Of a stretch of 15,555 nucleotides of DNA, positions 1 through 7,877 are shown in pieces. The stretch spans positions 1-15,555 of the forward strand of contig JAZSKY010000060.1 of NCBI GenBank assembly GCA_045535095.1, in the 5' to 3' direction. The notes beneath the pieces were generated by a model. It ran no database searches and had not been told where the DNA came from. It was given only the letters and a program-made list of their open reading frames with translations. This stretch comes from SIG672 sp045535095. Its GTDB lineage: Bacteria > Bacillota > Clostridia > Oscillospirales > CAG-272. The first letter of the stretch is position 1, and every line of letters starts with the position of its first letter. A program made the position numbers and the translations under genes.

Positions 1-349
1 TGACTTTTTTTACGTCTTCCCAAGTACCGTATTTAAGCCCCCGTGAATTTATCGAGTCGTAAACCGTATCACCGCATCCAGACCAAACCTTTTTTCTGCT
101 TCCGTTTTCTGTGCAGGTGACTTTTTTTACGTCTTCCCAAGTACCGTATTTATGTCCTCGTGAATTTATCGTTTCGCTAACCGTATCACCGCATGCAGAA
201 CAAACCTTTTTTCTGCTTCCGTTTTCTGTGCAGGTGACTTTTTTTACGTTTTCCCAAGTACCGTATTTATGTCCTTGTGAATTTATCGTTTCGTTAACCG
301 TATCACCGCATACAGAGCAAACCTTTTTTCTGCTTCCGTTTTCTGTGCA
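1..349 (-). repeat. Tandem 117-bp coding repeats (39 residues each)
   Basis: Three in-phase units occupy 349-233, 232-116 and 115-1 (the last is cut by the edge by about 2 bases). Units 1 and 2 differ at only five of 117 positions by my reading, four of which change the amino acid. Unit 3 is more divergent, with nearly all its differences amino-acid-changing. The 350-385 stretch is a degenerate partial unit (H-T-Y-D-S-W replacing H-K-Y-G-T-W). Near identity suggests recent duplication or gene conversion. Confidence 0.93.
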
Positions 350-697
350 CGAAGCTTCTTTTACGATCTGCCAACTATCGTATGTGTGCTCTATGCACTC
401 TTTTGATCCATCATCGTCGGTAATGTCATCGCCGGTAGTGCCATCGTCGGTAGTACCATCGTCAGTAGTGCCGTCGTCGGTAGTGCCATCGTCGGTAGTA
501 CCATCGTCAGTGGTGCCATCGTCAGTGGTTCCATCATCGGTAGTGCCATCATCGGTTGTGTTATCGTTGGTTGTACCATCGTCAGCGACACTGTCATCGG
601 GATTCTCTTCCTCATCACACCCCGCAAACGAGAAAACACTAAGTGTGAGAATAAGTGCGAGAACCAGCGCCGTCAGTCTTGTTTTTGTGTTTTTCAT
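1..697 (-). CDS. Repeat-rich surface lipoprotein, N-terminal part (runs off left edge)
   Basis: The gene is read leftwards from ATG at 697-695, behind a strong GGAGGTG ribosome site at 709-703, and stays open for about 232 codons to the window edge. Residues 1-27 form a lipoprotein signal: Lys/Arg-rich start, hydrophobic stretch, then lipobox F-A-G-C with Cys27, so the mature protein should be anchored to the outer face of the membrane. A low-complexity acidic linker follows, with eight perfect TTDDG repeats. Then come 39-residue repeats of the pattern C-TENGSRKKV-C-x2-C-G-D, ending GHKYGTW. Such CxxCG/GH repeats are common in clostridial surface proteins; their function is not established, though metal binding is possible. 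The third repeat has lost one Cys (to Trp) and its His (to Leu). I cannot name the protein, and any functional domain must lie beyond the left edge. Confidence 0.88.
   Translation of the reverse strand, partial: MKNTKTRLTALVLALILTLSVFSFAGCDEEENPDDSVADDGTTNDNTTDDGTTDDGTTDDGTTDDGTTDDGTTDDGTTDDGTTDDGTTGDDITDDDGSKECIEHTYDSWQIVKEASCTENGSRKKVCSVCGDTVNETINSQGHKYGTWENVKKVTCTENGSRKKVCSACGDTVSETINSRGHKYGTWEDVKKVTCTENGSRKKVWSGCGDTVYDSINSRGLKYGTWEDVKKV
440..559 (-). repeat. Eight tandem 15-bp units encoding the TTDDG linker
   Basis: Reading leftwards from 559, eight consecutive pentapeptides Thr-Thr-Asp-Asp-Gly are encoded. Degenerate units lie on both sides (TTNDN before, TTGDD after). The codons for the units vary at third positions, so the peptide rather than the DNA appears conserved. 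An acidic, flexible Thr-rich spacer directly after the lipidated Cys would hold the repeat domain away from the membrane. Slippage could change its length between strains. Confidence 0.9.
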
Positions 698-718
698 AAA
701 AACACCTCCAAATAAAAT

Positions 719-745
719 AAAAAGTGCGCAGCCGAAGCCACGCAC
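719..745 (-). terminator. Intrinsic terminator hairpin inside the lipoprotein leader (attenuator candidate)
   Basis: On the minus strand GTGCGTGGC (745-737) pairs with GCTGCGCAC (732-724) over 9 bp with two G-U pairs. The loop is TTCG at 736-733, giving the very stable C(UUCG)G tetraloop. Five T residues follow directly (723-719), then A and four more T. It sits downstream of the promoter at 887-915 and about 10 bases before the GGAGGTG ribosome site, so it lies within the transcript of the lipoprotein gene. No upstream gene needs ending here, so a conditional terminator is the simplest reading. Confidence 0.72.
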
Positions 746-768
746 CCAAAATACATGACTTCACTTGC

Positions 769-881
769 TACCACACAAAAACTTTCAACATCATCAGAGG
801 ACGCCAAAAGGGAAGTCTGCATTTTTGCAAAAAAATATGCGACTTCTGATAAATGTTGAAATATTAAGTTTTTGTGTGGTA
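769..881 (-). ncRNA. Structured 5' leader of the lipoprotein gene, riboswitch-like
   Basis: A 22-23 bp inverted repeat (769-791 against 853-881, interrupted only by a 6-nt insert at 861-866) encloses a smaller structure. On the minus strand the outer helix is ACCACACAAAAACTT with AAGTTTTTGTGTGGT, continued by TCAACAT with ATGTTGA. Inside, ATCAGA pairs with TCTGAT, and AGTCGCAT with ATGCAGACT across one mismatch. The 5' arm begins where transcription from the promoter at 887-915 should begin. A terminator hairpin (719-745) follows. Closing helix, internal stems, terminator and ribosome site in this order resemble a cis-regulatory RNA. I do not recognise it as a known riboswitch class. Confidence 0.5.
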
Positions 882-886
882 TCGTA

Positions 887-915
887 ATGATAACACAAAT
901 TTCAAAATTTGTCAA
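887..915 (-). promoter_or_regulatory. Sigma-A promoter of the lipoprotein gene
   Basis: On the minus strand the -35 box is a perfect TTGACA (915-910). After a 17-bp spacer the -10 box is TATCAT (892-887), 5 of 6 matches. Transcription would start near 880, at the 5' arm of the leader structure, leaving a leader of about 180 bases. Confidence 0.8.
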
Positions 916-950
916 GTATTATGTTAAACACACTCTCTGTCGTAAAACAG

Positions 951-979
951 TTGACTTTCTAATAAAATAAATATATAAT
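951..979 (+). promoter_or_regulatory. Sigma-A promoter of the addB-addA operon
   Basis: TTGACT (951-956), a 17-bp spacer, and a perfect TATAAT (974-979) in a very AT-rich stretch. The start of transcription is predicted near 986. It is back to back with the lipoprotein promoter, the two -35 boxes being 35 bp apart. Confidence 0.78.
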
Positions 980-1006
980 ATATATAATAAAAGTTTTTGA
1001 GGGGTT

Positions 1007-1034
1007 CGGGGAACTTTTTTCAAAAAGTTCCCCG
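1007..1034. repeat. 13-bp palindrome between promoter and addB start
   Basis: CGGGGAACTTTTT (1007-1019) is exactly complementary to AAAAAGTTCCCCG (1022-1034) with a 2-base gap. In practice it is a hairpin with a 4-base loop. It lies in the addB leader, between a GAGGGG sequence (999-1004) and the ATG at 1048. No T-tract follows on the plus strand, so it is not a normal terminator. I believe similar palindromes are dispersed in related clostridial genomes, but I cannot show that from this window, where I saw only one copy. Confidence 0.7.
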
Positions 1035-1047
1035 AGTAAAAGAAAAA

Positions 1048-4000
1048 ATGCTTGAAATACTTTATTCAAAAGAAAAAGAAACGCTGGACAGAGAGCTGAT
1101 CGGCAGAATATCGCGCGACGTAGAGTCGGGCAAAAAGGTAACTCTGCTCGTACCAGAGCAGCAGGTGTACGGAGCAGAGACTGCGCTCAGCTACGCCGGA
1201 GTAATGTCTCCCGAGCTTGAGGTGGTCGGCTTCAGACGCCTTTGCGAGTCTATATTCCGTCGCTTTGGCGGACTTGCCTATAACGATATAAGTGACGGCG
1301 CGCGCATAGTTCTTATGTGGAGAACTCTCGCGTCTCTCTCTCCCTCTCTAAAGGAGTACGGCAATATCGAGCTTGACGATATGGATATGATAAAGAGTCT
1401 GCTTGCCTCTGTCGGTGAGCTTTCACTTTACGGTGTCACTCCTAAACAGCTCGAGGATGCGGCAAATAATCTGAAAAGCAAAAACGAGCGCCTTTACCGT
1501 AAGCTGAGCGACCTCTCGCTCATCTCTGCGGCAAATTCGGTCCTTCTCGAAAGGGATTATAACGATCCTGCCGAGGATACGAAAAGAGCGTACGAAATAC
1601 TCGAAGAACACGATTATTTCGGGGATAGATGCGTCTATATCGCGCATTTCGTTTCGTTTACAGTCTATGAAAAGAAGGTAATAGAGAATATCGTCAGAAA
1701 TGCCGAGAGCGTGTCTGCATTCTTCGGTATGGACAGAGGCGACTCTCGCGCTATCTTTGATACGGTGCGCGAAACGCGTGACCTTTTCCTCACCTCTGCC
1801 GCAAAGCACTCGGTAGCAGTAATGCAGACTCAGATCGAAAGCGAGTCGGATAAAGCGCCCGAGATCGTACACTTTGCCGAAAATATATGGAAAAACGGTG
1901 CTGAAAAGTACGACGGCGAATGTAGTGCAATACGCGTGGCAAAGGCAAGCAGTCCGCGCGAGGAGGCAAGATTCGTTGCGTCCGAGATTGCGCGAAAGGT
2001 TCGCAAGACGGGTGCGAGATACCGCGATTTTGCGGTAGTTCTGCGAAACACTGCCGATTACGAGGGAATTATCGACGAGGCACTTGCCGATGCAAATATC
2101 CCCTACTTCATCTCGTCCAAGACCGATATAAAGAAGAAAGCGCCGATAAAAATGATCCTTCAGGCGCTGAAGATAAAGGCACATTCTTGGCGCACCGAGG
2201 ACGTTATATCCTACCTGCGCTGCGGCTACACCACTCTCTCCGACGATGCGCTTGACCGCCTTGAGCAGTACGCGTCTCTCTGGAAGATCTCGGGCAAGAG
2301 ATGGTACGACGAGTACGAATGGGCAATGCACCCGAGAGGCTTTGGCGAAATGATGCTAGAGTCTGACGAAAAGCTCGTATCCGAGCTCAACTCCTATCGC
2401 AGAGAGGTAACTGCGCCACTTTGCAAGCTCTTCGAGTGCTTCACAAAGGACGCAAAGCTTGAAAAGATATCGGTTGCGCTTTACAGATTCCTTGAGGATA
2501 TATCTCTGTGCGACAGACTTAAGCTGGACGCGGCAAGCCTTCGCGACCGCGGTGAGGTGACCGAGGCGGACGAGACCGTCCAGATATGGAATTTCCTTAT
2601 TGATTCTCTCGACTCGCTCGTCAGAGTCGCAGGTGATATGAAATGCACGCCTGCCGCCTACGCAAAGCTCCTTTCGGCATCGCTTGAAACGAGCAGTATC
2701 GGCACGATACCCTCGGGTATTGACGAGGTAAATATCTGCGAAGCCCCCTCTCTGCGCGGCGCAGGGGAGAAATACGTTTACGTTATAGGACTCTGTGAGG
2801 GCGTTTTCCCGACCGTGGCGAGCGAGGATAGAGTGCTCGGAGACCTTGACAGAAAAGCGCTCACTCGCGAGGGAATAACCCTTTCGCCTGCAAGTACGGA
2901 TAGCATCAGAGACGAAATGTTCTATTTCTATCTCGCGCTCTGCTCGGCAACACGCGAGCTGACTCTCACCTATCATACCGAGAAGAACGTTTCTTCCTTC
3001 ATTTATTCGCTCACGTCGCTTTATGAGAAGATCCCCGAAATTACAGTCTCGGAGATTCCTCTGCGCGACCTTGTGTGGAGTGATATGGCTGCTCTGAAAT
3101 ATGCCGTCAAGCTTGGCGAGGATAATGCCGAGCTGTCGGGCGCGATAAAGAAATATCTCAAAGAGCGCGGAAATATCGGATTTTTTGCCGAAACCGATCT
3201 TATGCAGGAAAATTACGAATATACGGGCGATAAAAAGCTTTTCGGCGACTATATGCAGATGTCAAGCTCTAAAATGGAGCAGTACGCCCTTTGCCCGTTT
3301 GCATACTTCTGTAAATACGTAATGAAGATCGCCGAGCCGCCGAGTGCCGAGGCGTCGAGCAGAACGAGCGGAAACTTTATCCATAGCTTCCTTGAAAGAT
3401 TCGTTCCCAAGGCGTTTAAGGATAATAGCGGACTTTCTCTTGACGAGCTTAAGGTCCTTGCAGACGAAACGCTCACCGAGTGCGAAAAGGATCTCGGTGA
3501 CGTTCTGAACGATCCCAAGACCGCGCTTGTGTTAAGAGGAATCAGAAACAACGTTTATCTTATCGTCGAAAGCCTTGCAAGTGAGTTTGAGGCAACGCGC
3601 TTCACTCCCGAATTTTTCGAGCTTTCTATCGGTAAGGACGGGGTAAATCCGCCGAAGTTCCCCCTTTCGGACGGTAGTACGGTCAGCCTTTCGGGTAAGG
3701 TTGACAGGGTTGACGCCTTCCGCGACGGAGACGACGTTTATCTCAGAGTTATCGACTATAAGACCGGATCCAAGACCTTTGACCGTTCGGACATCGAGCA
3801 TGGACTCAATATGCAGATGCTCCTCTATCTTGAGTCGATATGCGGTGCGTCTGACGGAGAGTTCTTCAAAAAGCTCGGCATCGCAGACGGCAAGCAGCCT
3901 CTCCCCGCAGGCGTTCTCTATTTCTCGACCAAGATGCCGGCGTCTGTCGTTGTAAACGGAGACGAGACCAAAAACGCCGAATACGAAAACTACGTAAGAA

Positions 4001-4347
4001 AGCTTAGAAGAATAGGACTCGTTGCCGATGATGACGTTGTGATCTCGGCAATGGATAAAACGGGCGAGGGAATATATAGCCCGATAAAGCTCAAAAAGGA
4101 TGGCGACGTTGATGCACACACCCGGAAGAATCTCGTTGATTCGTTTGACTCTATTTTTGCCGATATAAACGGGAAAATAGTAAGCATAAGCGAGGATATA
4201 AGATCGGGCAAGGCGTGTGCAACTCCGCTCAAGATAAAGAACCACGATGCGTGCGAATACTGCGCGATGAGTCCGATATGCAGACGCAAGGCGTACTGCG
4301 ATGACCTTGTCGTCGAGGACGACGATCGGGACGCAAAGAACGATTAA
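1048..4347 (+). CDS. addB: AddB, nuclease/helicase-like subunit of AddAB
   Basis: Partner of AddA in the helicase-nuclease that resects double-strand breaks and loads RecA. The protein is 1099 residues, slightly shorter than B. subtilis AddB. The C-terminal RecB-family nuclease site is visible as I-D-Y-K-T-G (D903, K905). The iron-sulfur staple has all four cysteines: Cys749 in ALCPFAYFC, then Cys1069, Cys1072 and Cys1078 in C-EY-C-AMSPI-C. The N-terminus (MLEILYSKEKETLDRELI) aligns with the usual start but lacks the GxxGSGKT Walker A motif; AddA is the motor, so activity need not be lost. I chose ATG 1048 over an in-frame TTG at 997 because the extra 17 residues only translate the palindrome at 1007-1034. 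The ribosome site is weak. addA follows after 11 bases. Confidence 0.93.
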   Translation: MLEILYSKEKETLDRELIGRISRDVESGKKVTLLVPEQQVYGAETALSYAGVMSPELEVVGFRRLCESIFRRFGGLAYNDISDGARIVLMWRTLASLSPSLKEYGNIELDDMDMIKSLLASVGELSLYGVTPKQLEDAANNLKSKNERLYRKLSDLSLISAANSVLLERDYNDPAEDTKRAYEILEEHDYFGDRCVYIAHFVSFTVYEKKVIENIVRNAESVSAFFGMDRGDSRAIFDTVRETRDLFLTSAAKHSVAVMQTQIESESDKAPEIVHFAENIWKNGAEKYDGECSAIRVAKASSPREEARFVASEIARKVRKTGARYRDFAVVLRNTADYEGIIDEALADANIPYFISSKTDIKKKAPIKMILQALKIKAHSWRTEDVISYLRCGYTTLSDDALDRLEQYASLWKISGKRWYDEYEWAMHPRGFGEMMLESDEKLVSELNSYRREVTAPLCKLFECFTKDAKLEKISVALYRFLEDISLCDRLKLDAASLRDRGEVTEADETVQIWNFLIDSLDSLVRVAGDMKCTPAAYAKLLSASLETSSIGTIPSGIDEVNICEAPSLRGAGEKYVYVIGLCEGVFPTVASEDRVLGDLDRKALTREGITLSPASTDSIRDEMFYFYLALCSATRELTLTYHTEKNVSSFIYSLTSLYEKIPEITVSEIPLRDLVWSDMAALKYAVKLGEDNAELSGAIKKYLKERGNIGFFAETDLMQENYEYTGDKKLFGDYMQMSSSKMEQYALCPFAYFCKYVMKIAEPPSAEASSRTSGNFIHSFLERFVPKAFKDNSGLSLDELKVLADETLTECEKDLGDVLNDPKTALVLRGIRNNVYLIVESLASEFEATRFTPEFFELSIGKDGVNPPKFPLSDGSTVSLSGKVDRVDAFRDGDDVYLRVIDYKTGSKTFDRSDIEHGLNMQMLLYLESICGASDGEFFKKLGIADGKQPLPAGVLYFSTKMPASVVVNGDETKNAEYENYVRKLRRIGLVADDDVVISAMDKTGEGIYSPIKLKKDGDVDAHTRKNLVDSFDSIFADINGKIVSISEDIRSGKACATPLKIKNHDACEYCAMSPICRRKAYCDDLVVEDDDRDAKND

Positions 4348-4358
4348 GGAGGGATAGT

Positions 4359-7300
4359 ATGGCAAAAGAAATGAAATGGACCGACGATCAGCAGTCTGCG
4401 ATAGCCTCAAGACACGGCGATCTTATCGTGTCTGCCGCGGCAGGCTCGGGAAAAACGGCTGTTCTTTGCGAAAGAGTTATAAGATCTCTCCTTGACGACG
4501 GAGTGCGCGTTTCCGAAATGCTGATCGTTACCTTTATGGAGGCGGCGGCAAAGGAGCTGAAGGAGAAGATAGCCAAGGCAATACGCGAGCAGATGATAAA
4601 AACTCCCGACAGAAGAGAGCTTGCCGAGGAGCTTATGCTCCTTCCGAGCGCGGAGATCGGTACGATACACGGCTTTTGTAACCGCATAGTGTCGAAAAAC
4701 ACCGCCGCTCTCGGGCTTCCGTCAAGCGTTCACGTCATAGACGCTATCGAGAGTAAGGTTCTTGCAACGAGAGTTATGGAAAAGGTGGTCGAAAACGCCT
4801 GCGGCAGTGCCGACTTTTCTGAAATGGCGGACAATCTCGGTCTGAAGAGCGTTCCTGCTATTGCAAAGGAGCTTCTCAGCGTAAGAGGAAGGGCGCAGAA
4901 CGATCTCAGAGGTATTGAGGTCATACGCGACTTTGCCGAGCTTTACCGAAATATGGACGAGGAGACCTGGAACGGTAGCGAGTACGCGAATATTCTCCTT
5001 ATGAAGGCGGCAAACGAGTTTTTCCGTATAATGCGAGATTGCGATAAGCGCATACTTGACGAGAAAAGCTCAAAGAAGATAGATCTCTATACAAAGAGAT
5101 CCTCGTGCCTTGAGAATATGATAAAGGTATGCACCAAAGAGGGCTGGAGCGCCTTTGTCGATGCAGTGAACTCTGACGAATATACTGCCTGCCTCAATGA
5201 AGCGACCAAAAAGGACGCGCAGGAGCTTTCGTCGGTCACGAAATCTGTAATGCCCTTTGAAAATATCAAGGAGCTTGCCGAGATCAACGCAAAAACTCTT
5301 ATGAGTATTTATAATATCCTCTCCGACTTCGAGAAATCGTTTGCCGAGGAGAAAAGGAGAATTGCGGCAGTTGACTTTACCGACCTTGAAAGAATGGCGT
5401 ACACCCTTCTCGTTGACGAAAACGGTCAGCCCACCGCACTTGCGCGCGAGGTCTCCGAGAAATATCAGCAGATATATATAGACGAGTATCAGGACACCAA
5501 CGCCGTTCAGGACGCGATATTTAAGGCAATATCGAAAAACAACCGCTTTATGGTTGGCGATATCAAGCAGAGTATATACGGCTTCAGAGGCTCTGCGCCT
5601 ATGATATTCGCCTCCTACCGCGATAATTTTGCGGACTACGATCCGAATAATATCACAGACGGACCGCACAGAATATTCCTCTCAAACAATTTCAGATGCG
5701 ACCTTCCGATAATCAACTTCACAAACGGGATATTCAACGTTCTTTTCAACAATAACAGTGGAAAGATCGAGTATCTCAAGAAGGACGAGCTGGAGTTTTT
5801 GAAGGACGATCCCAGGAAGGAAAGCTACGATAAGGTAAGGATAATTCTTGCTGAAAAGGATCGTGAGAAGCAGTCGTACGCAGAGGCGATGACGGTATGC
5901 CACGAGATAAAGAAGCTTCTTGCAGACGGGGTAGAGCCGACGGATATTGCGATAATTATGCGCTCTCCCTCGAAGAATATACACGTTTTCAAGGAGGTCT
6001 TTGAAAAGGAAGGCATACCGATCGACGGATCGTCTATAAAGAATATCTTTGACGTTCCTGAGGTGCTTTTCACACTCGCGCTTCTCAACTGTATAGATAA
6101 CCCCCACCGCGACGTCTGGTTTGCCGCCGCTCTTTCGGCAAATATCTTTGATATTACCTTCAACGAGCTTGTTGAAATGTCGTCGGCAAACAGAGAAAAG
6201 GGAATGTCTCTTTACGATAAATTCAGGGCGTACACCGAGGAAAACGACTTTGAAAAGGGTAAAAAGCTCCTTGGCTGGCTGAAAATTGCAAGAGAAAAGG
6301 CGCGCGGACAGAGCGCCTACGACACCCTTTGCGACGTTTGCTCCGATTTTGCCGTCTACGCGAGCGCCCTGTCGGACGCAGAAAACGGAGAGAAGATCGC
6401 GCGTTGTATAGATGATCTCAAGGACATCGCTCTTCGCTACGAGCAGAACGCGTACAGAGGACTCGGAAGCTTCCTTACTCTTATCGAGGACGTGCGAAGC
6501 GGAAAGACGGGCGAGGGCATCGAGCCGTCGGGCGGCGAAAAGAAGAAAACGGGCGTGCAGTTCACCTCGATTCACAGCTCAAAGGGACTCGAGTTTGAAT
6601 ATTGCTTCGTTTCCACCTGCGAAAAGAAGAAAAATACGCAGGAAACGAGGGAAAGTATTATCTTCCAAAGCTCCTTCGGAGCGGCAGTTATGCCCAAAGG
6701 AAAGGGCGGCAGGGTAAAATATACCTTCCCGATATACGAGGCGATAAAGGAATATATTTACGCCGATTCGATAGACGAGGAAATGCGCCTTCTCTACGTC
6801 GCGCTCACACGTGCGCGCAAGCGTCTCTACGTCACCGCAGAGTTTGACGATATAGATAAGCTCATTGACAAGGCAGACGATATGAGAGACTATCCTTCCG
6901 CATATCTCTTCGGCAAGAATACGCCGTATATACTCTGGATACTTTCGTCATTTCAGGACGAGCACGACGAGGTTATGCTCAGTGCCGCAATAGCGCCTCC
7001 GTACGCCGCGTGGAAAAAGGACGGAGTAAACACCGTTCGTATCACAGGCGTCAAGGAAAGAGGCGATGCGCCGCCTATCGACTTTACCGTAAGCAGTGAA
7101 AGCACCAAGAAAGAGGAAATACTCCCGATAGAGCTTTCCGATCTCCGCGAGAGACTTGAATATTCCTATCCTTATGAGATCGAGCAGTCGCTTCCGTCAA
7201 AGCTCGCAGTATCAAAGCTTTTTCCGAGAGTGCTTGACGCGTCGGCAGTTGATCTTATAAAGAGCGAGATGACCTTCAAGGAGATCCCGAACTTTATATC

Positions 7301-7859
7301 GTCAAATAAAAAGGCCGAAATTACGGGCGCAATGCGGGGAACGGCAACGCACGTCTTTATGCAGTTCTGCGACTTTGAAAACGCTGAAAGGAACAGCGTT
7401 GAGGTCGAGCTTGCAAGACTCGTTGATAAGGGCTTTATGGACACCGCCTCCGCCGAGCTCGTTTATATCGACAGATTAAAGAAATTCTTTGAGTCGGATC
7501 TCTATGCCGAGATGAAGCAGGCGAAGAATATCTGGCGCGAAAAACGCTTCAACATTATGCTTCCTGCGAGCGAGTTCACCGAAAACGAGGCGCTCAAGGA
7601 GGGACTTTCGGAAACGAAGCTTCTCGTTCAGGGTGTTTTCGACTGTATGATAGAGTGCCGCGACGGAACGCTGAAGATCATCGACTATAAGACCGATGCG
7701 GTCAGCGGCAATCTTGAAAAGGACGAAGCGATGTTCAGAGACAGATACACCACCCAGCTTTCCTACTACGCTCGCGCCTGCGAGATGATGATGAAGAAGA
7801 AGGTGAGCGGAGCATCGGTGTATTCGTTCGGACTCGGCAGAGAAATAAAAATCTTTTGA
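4359..7859 (+). CDS. addA: AddA, helicase-nuclease subunit of AddAB
   Basis: ATP-driven 3'-5' UvrD-family (SF1A) helicase fused to a RecB-like nuclease; with AddB it unwinds and degrades broken DNA ends. The protein is 1166 residues, near normal length. Motifs in order: Walker A SAAAGSGKT (K32), Walker B IYIDEYQDT (D375, E376), motif III-IV region VGDIKQSIYGFRGS, motif V HSSKGLEF (H739), motif VI LYVALTRARKR (about 812-822). The nuclease domain has MRGTATH (H998), an acidic FDCMIE near 1097, and IIDYKTD (D1109, K1111), all residues expected for metal-dependent cleavage. ATG 4359 has a strong AGGAGG site at 4347-4352 overlapping the end of addB, indicating coupled expression. The stop lies 18 bases before the next gene. 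Confidence 0.96.
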   Translation: MAKEMKWTDDQQSAIASRHGDLIVSAAAGSGKTAVLCERVIRSLLDDGVRVSEMLIVTFMEAAAKELKEKIAKAIREQMIKTPDRRELAEELMLLPSAEIGTIHGFCNRIVSKNTAALGLPSSVHVIDAIESKVLATRVMEKVVENACGSADFSEMADNLGLKSVPAIAKELLSVRGRAQNDLRGIEVIRDFAELYRNMDEETWNGSEYANILLMKAANEFFRIMRDCDKRILDEKSSKKIDLYTKRSSCLENMIKVCTKEGWSAFVDAVNSDEYTACLNEATKKDAQELSSVTKSVMPFENIKELAEINAKTLMSIYNILSDFEKSFAEEKRRIAAVDFTDLERMAYTLLVDENGQPTALAREVSEKYQQIYIDEYQDTNAVQDAIFKAISKNNRFMVGDIKQSIYGFRGSAPMIFASYRDNFADYDPNNITDGPHRIFLSNNFRCDLPIINFTNGIFNVLFNNNSGKIEYLKKDELEFLKDDPRKESYDKVRIILAEKDREKQSYAEAMTVCHEIKKLLADGVEPTDIAIIMRSPSKNIHVFKEVFEKEGIPIDGSSIKNIFDVPEVLFTLALLNCIDNPHRDVWFAAALSANIFDITFNELVEMSSANREKGMSLYDKFRAYTEENDFEKGKKLLGWLKIAREKARGQSAYDTLCDVCSDFAVYASALSDAENGEKIARCIDDLKDIALRYEQNAYRGLGSFLTLIEDVRSGKTGEGIEPSGGEKKKTGVQFTSIHSSKGLEFEYCFVSTCEKKKNTQETRESIIFQSSFGAAVMPKGKGGRVKYTFPIYEAIKEYIYADSIDEEMRLLYVALTRARKRLYVTAEFDDIDKLIDKADDMRDYPSAYLFGKNTPYILWILSSFQDEHDEVMLSAAIAPPYAAWKKDGVNTVRITGVKERGDAPPIDFTVSSESTKKEEILPIELSDLRERLEYSYPYEIEQSLPSKLAVSKLFPRVLDASAVDLIKSEMTFKEIPNFISSNKKAEITGAMRGTATHVFMQFCDFENAERNSVEVELARLVDKGFMDTASAELVYIDRLKKFFESDLYAEMKQAKNIWREKRFNIMLPASEFTENEALKEGLSETKLLVQGVFDCMIECRDGTLKIIDYKTDAVSGNLEKDEAMFRDRYTTQLSYYARACEMMMKKKVSGASVYSFGLGREIKIF

Positions 7860-7877
7860 GATCAAAGGAGAAAAAAC

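Noticed and set aside
1..349. CRISPR-like array or target of a diversity-generating retroelement
   Set aside because: The period is 117 bp with no short repeat/variable spacer alternation, and the units are one continuous reading frame. The few differences include T/C as well as A/G changes, and no reverse transcriptase or template repeat is in the window.
111..758. Plus-strand open frame rich in Val-Pro-Ser-Ser repeats
   Set aside because: It is the antisense image of the TTDDG and 117-bp repeats. The minus strand has a lipobox signal, a strong ribosome site and a promoter, while this frame starts inside the repeats with no initiation signals.
769..881. Miniature inverted-repeat transposable element
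   Set aside because: The arms are long and pair almost to the centre, and I see no flanking target duplication. The outer arm coincides with the predicted transcription start and is followed by a terminator and ribosome site, which fits a leader RNA better. Not fully excluded without other copies.
1007..1034. Terminator or attenuator for addB
   Set aside because: The stem is strong, but the following plus-strand sequence (AGTAAAAG) has no T-tract.
997..1047. TTG start extending AddB by 17 residues
   Set aside because: The extension simply translates the palindrome at 1007-1034 and would start about 10 bases from the predicted transcription start, with no ribosome site.
3532..4410. Minus-strand open frame opposite the end of addB (and similar frames at 1423-2331 and 5682-6575)
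   Set aside because: All are complements of strongly supported addB/addA sequence with nuclease and helicase motifs; none has a convincing ribosome site or recognisable domain.
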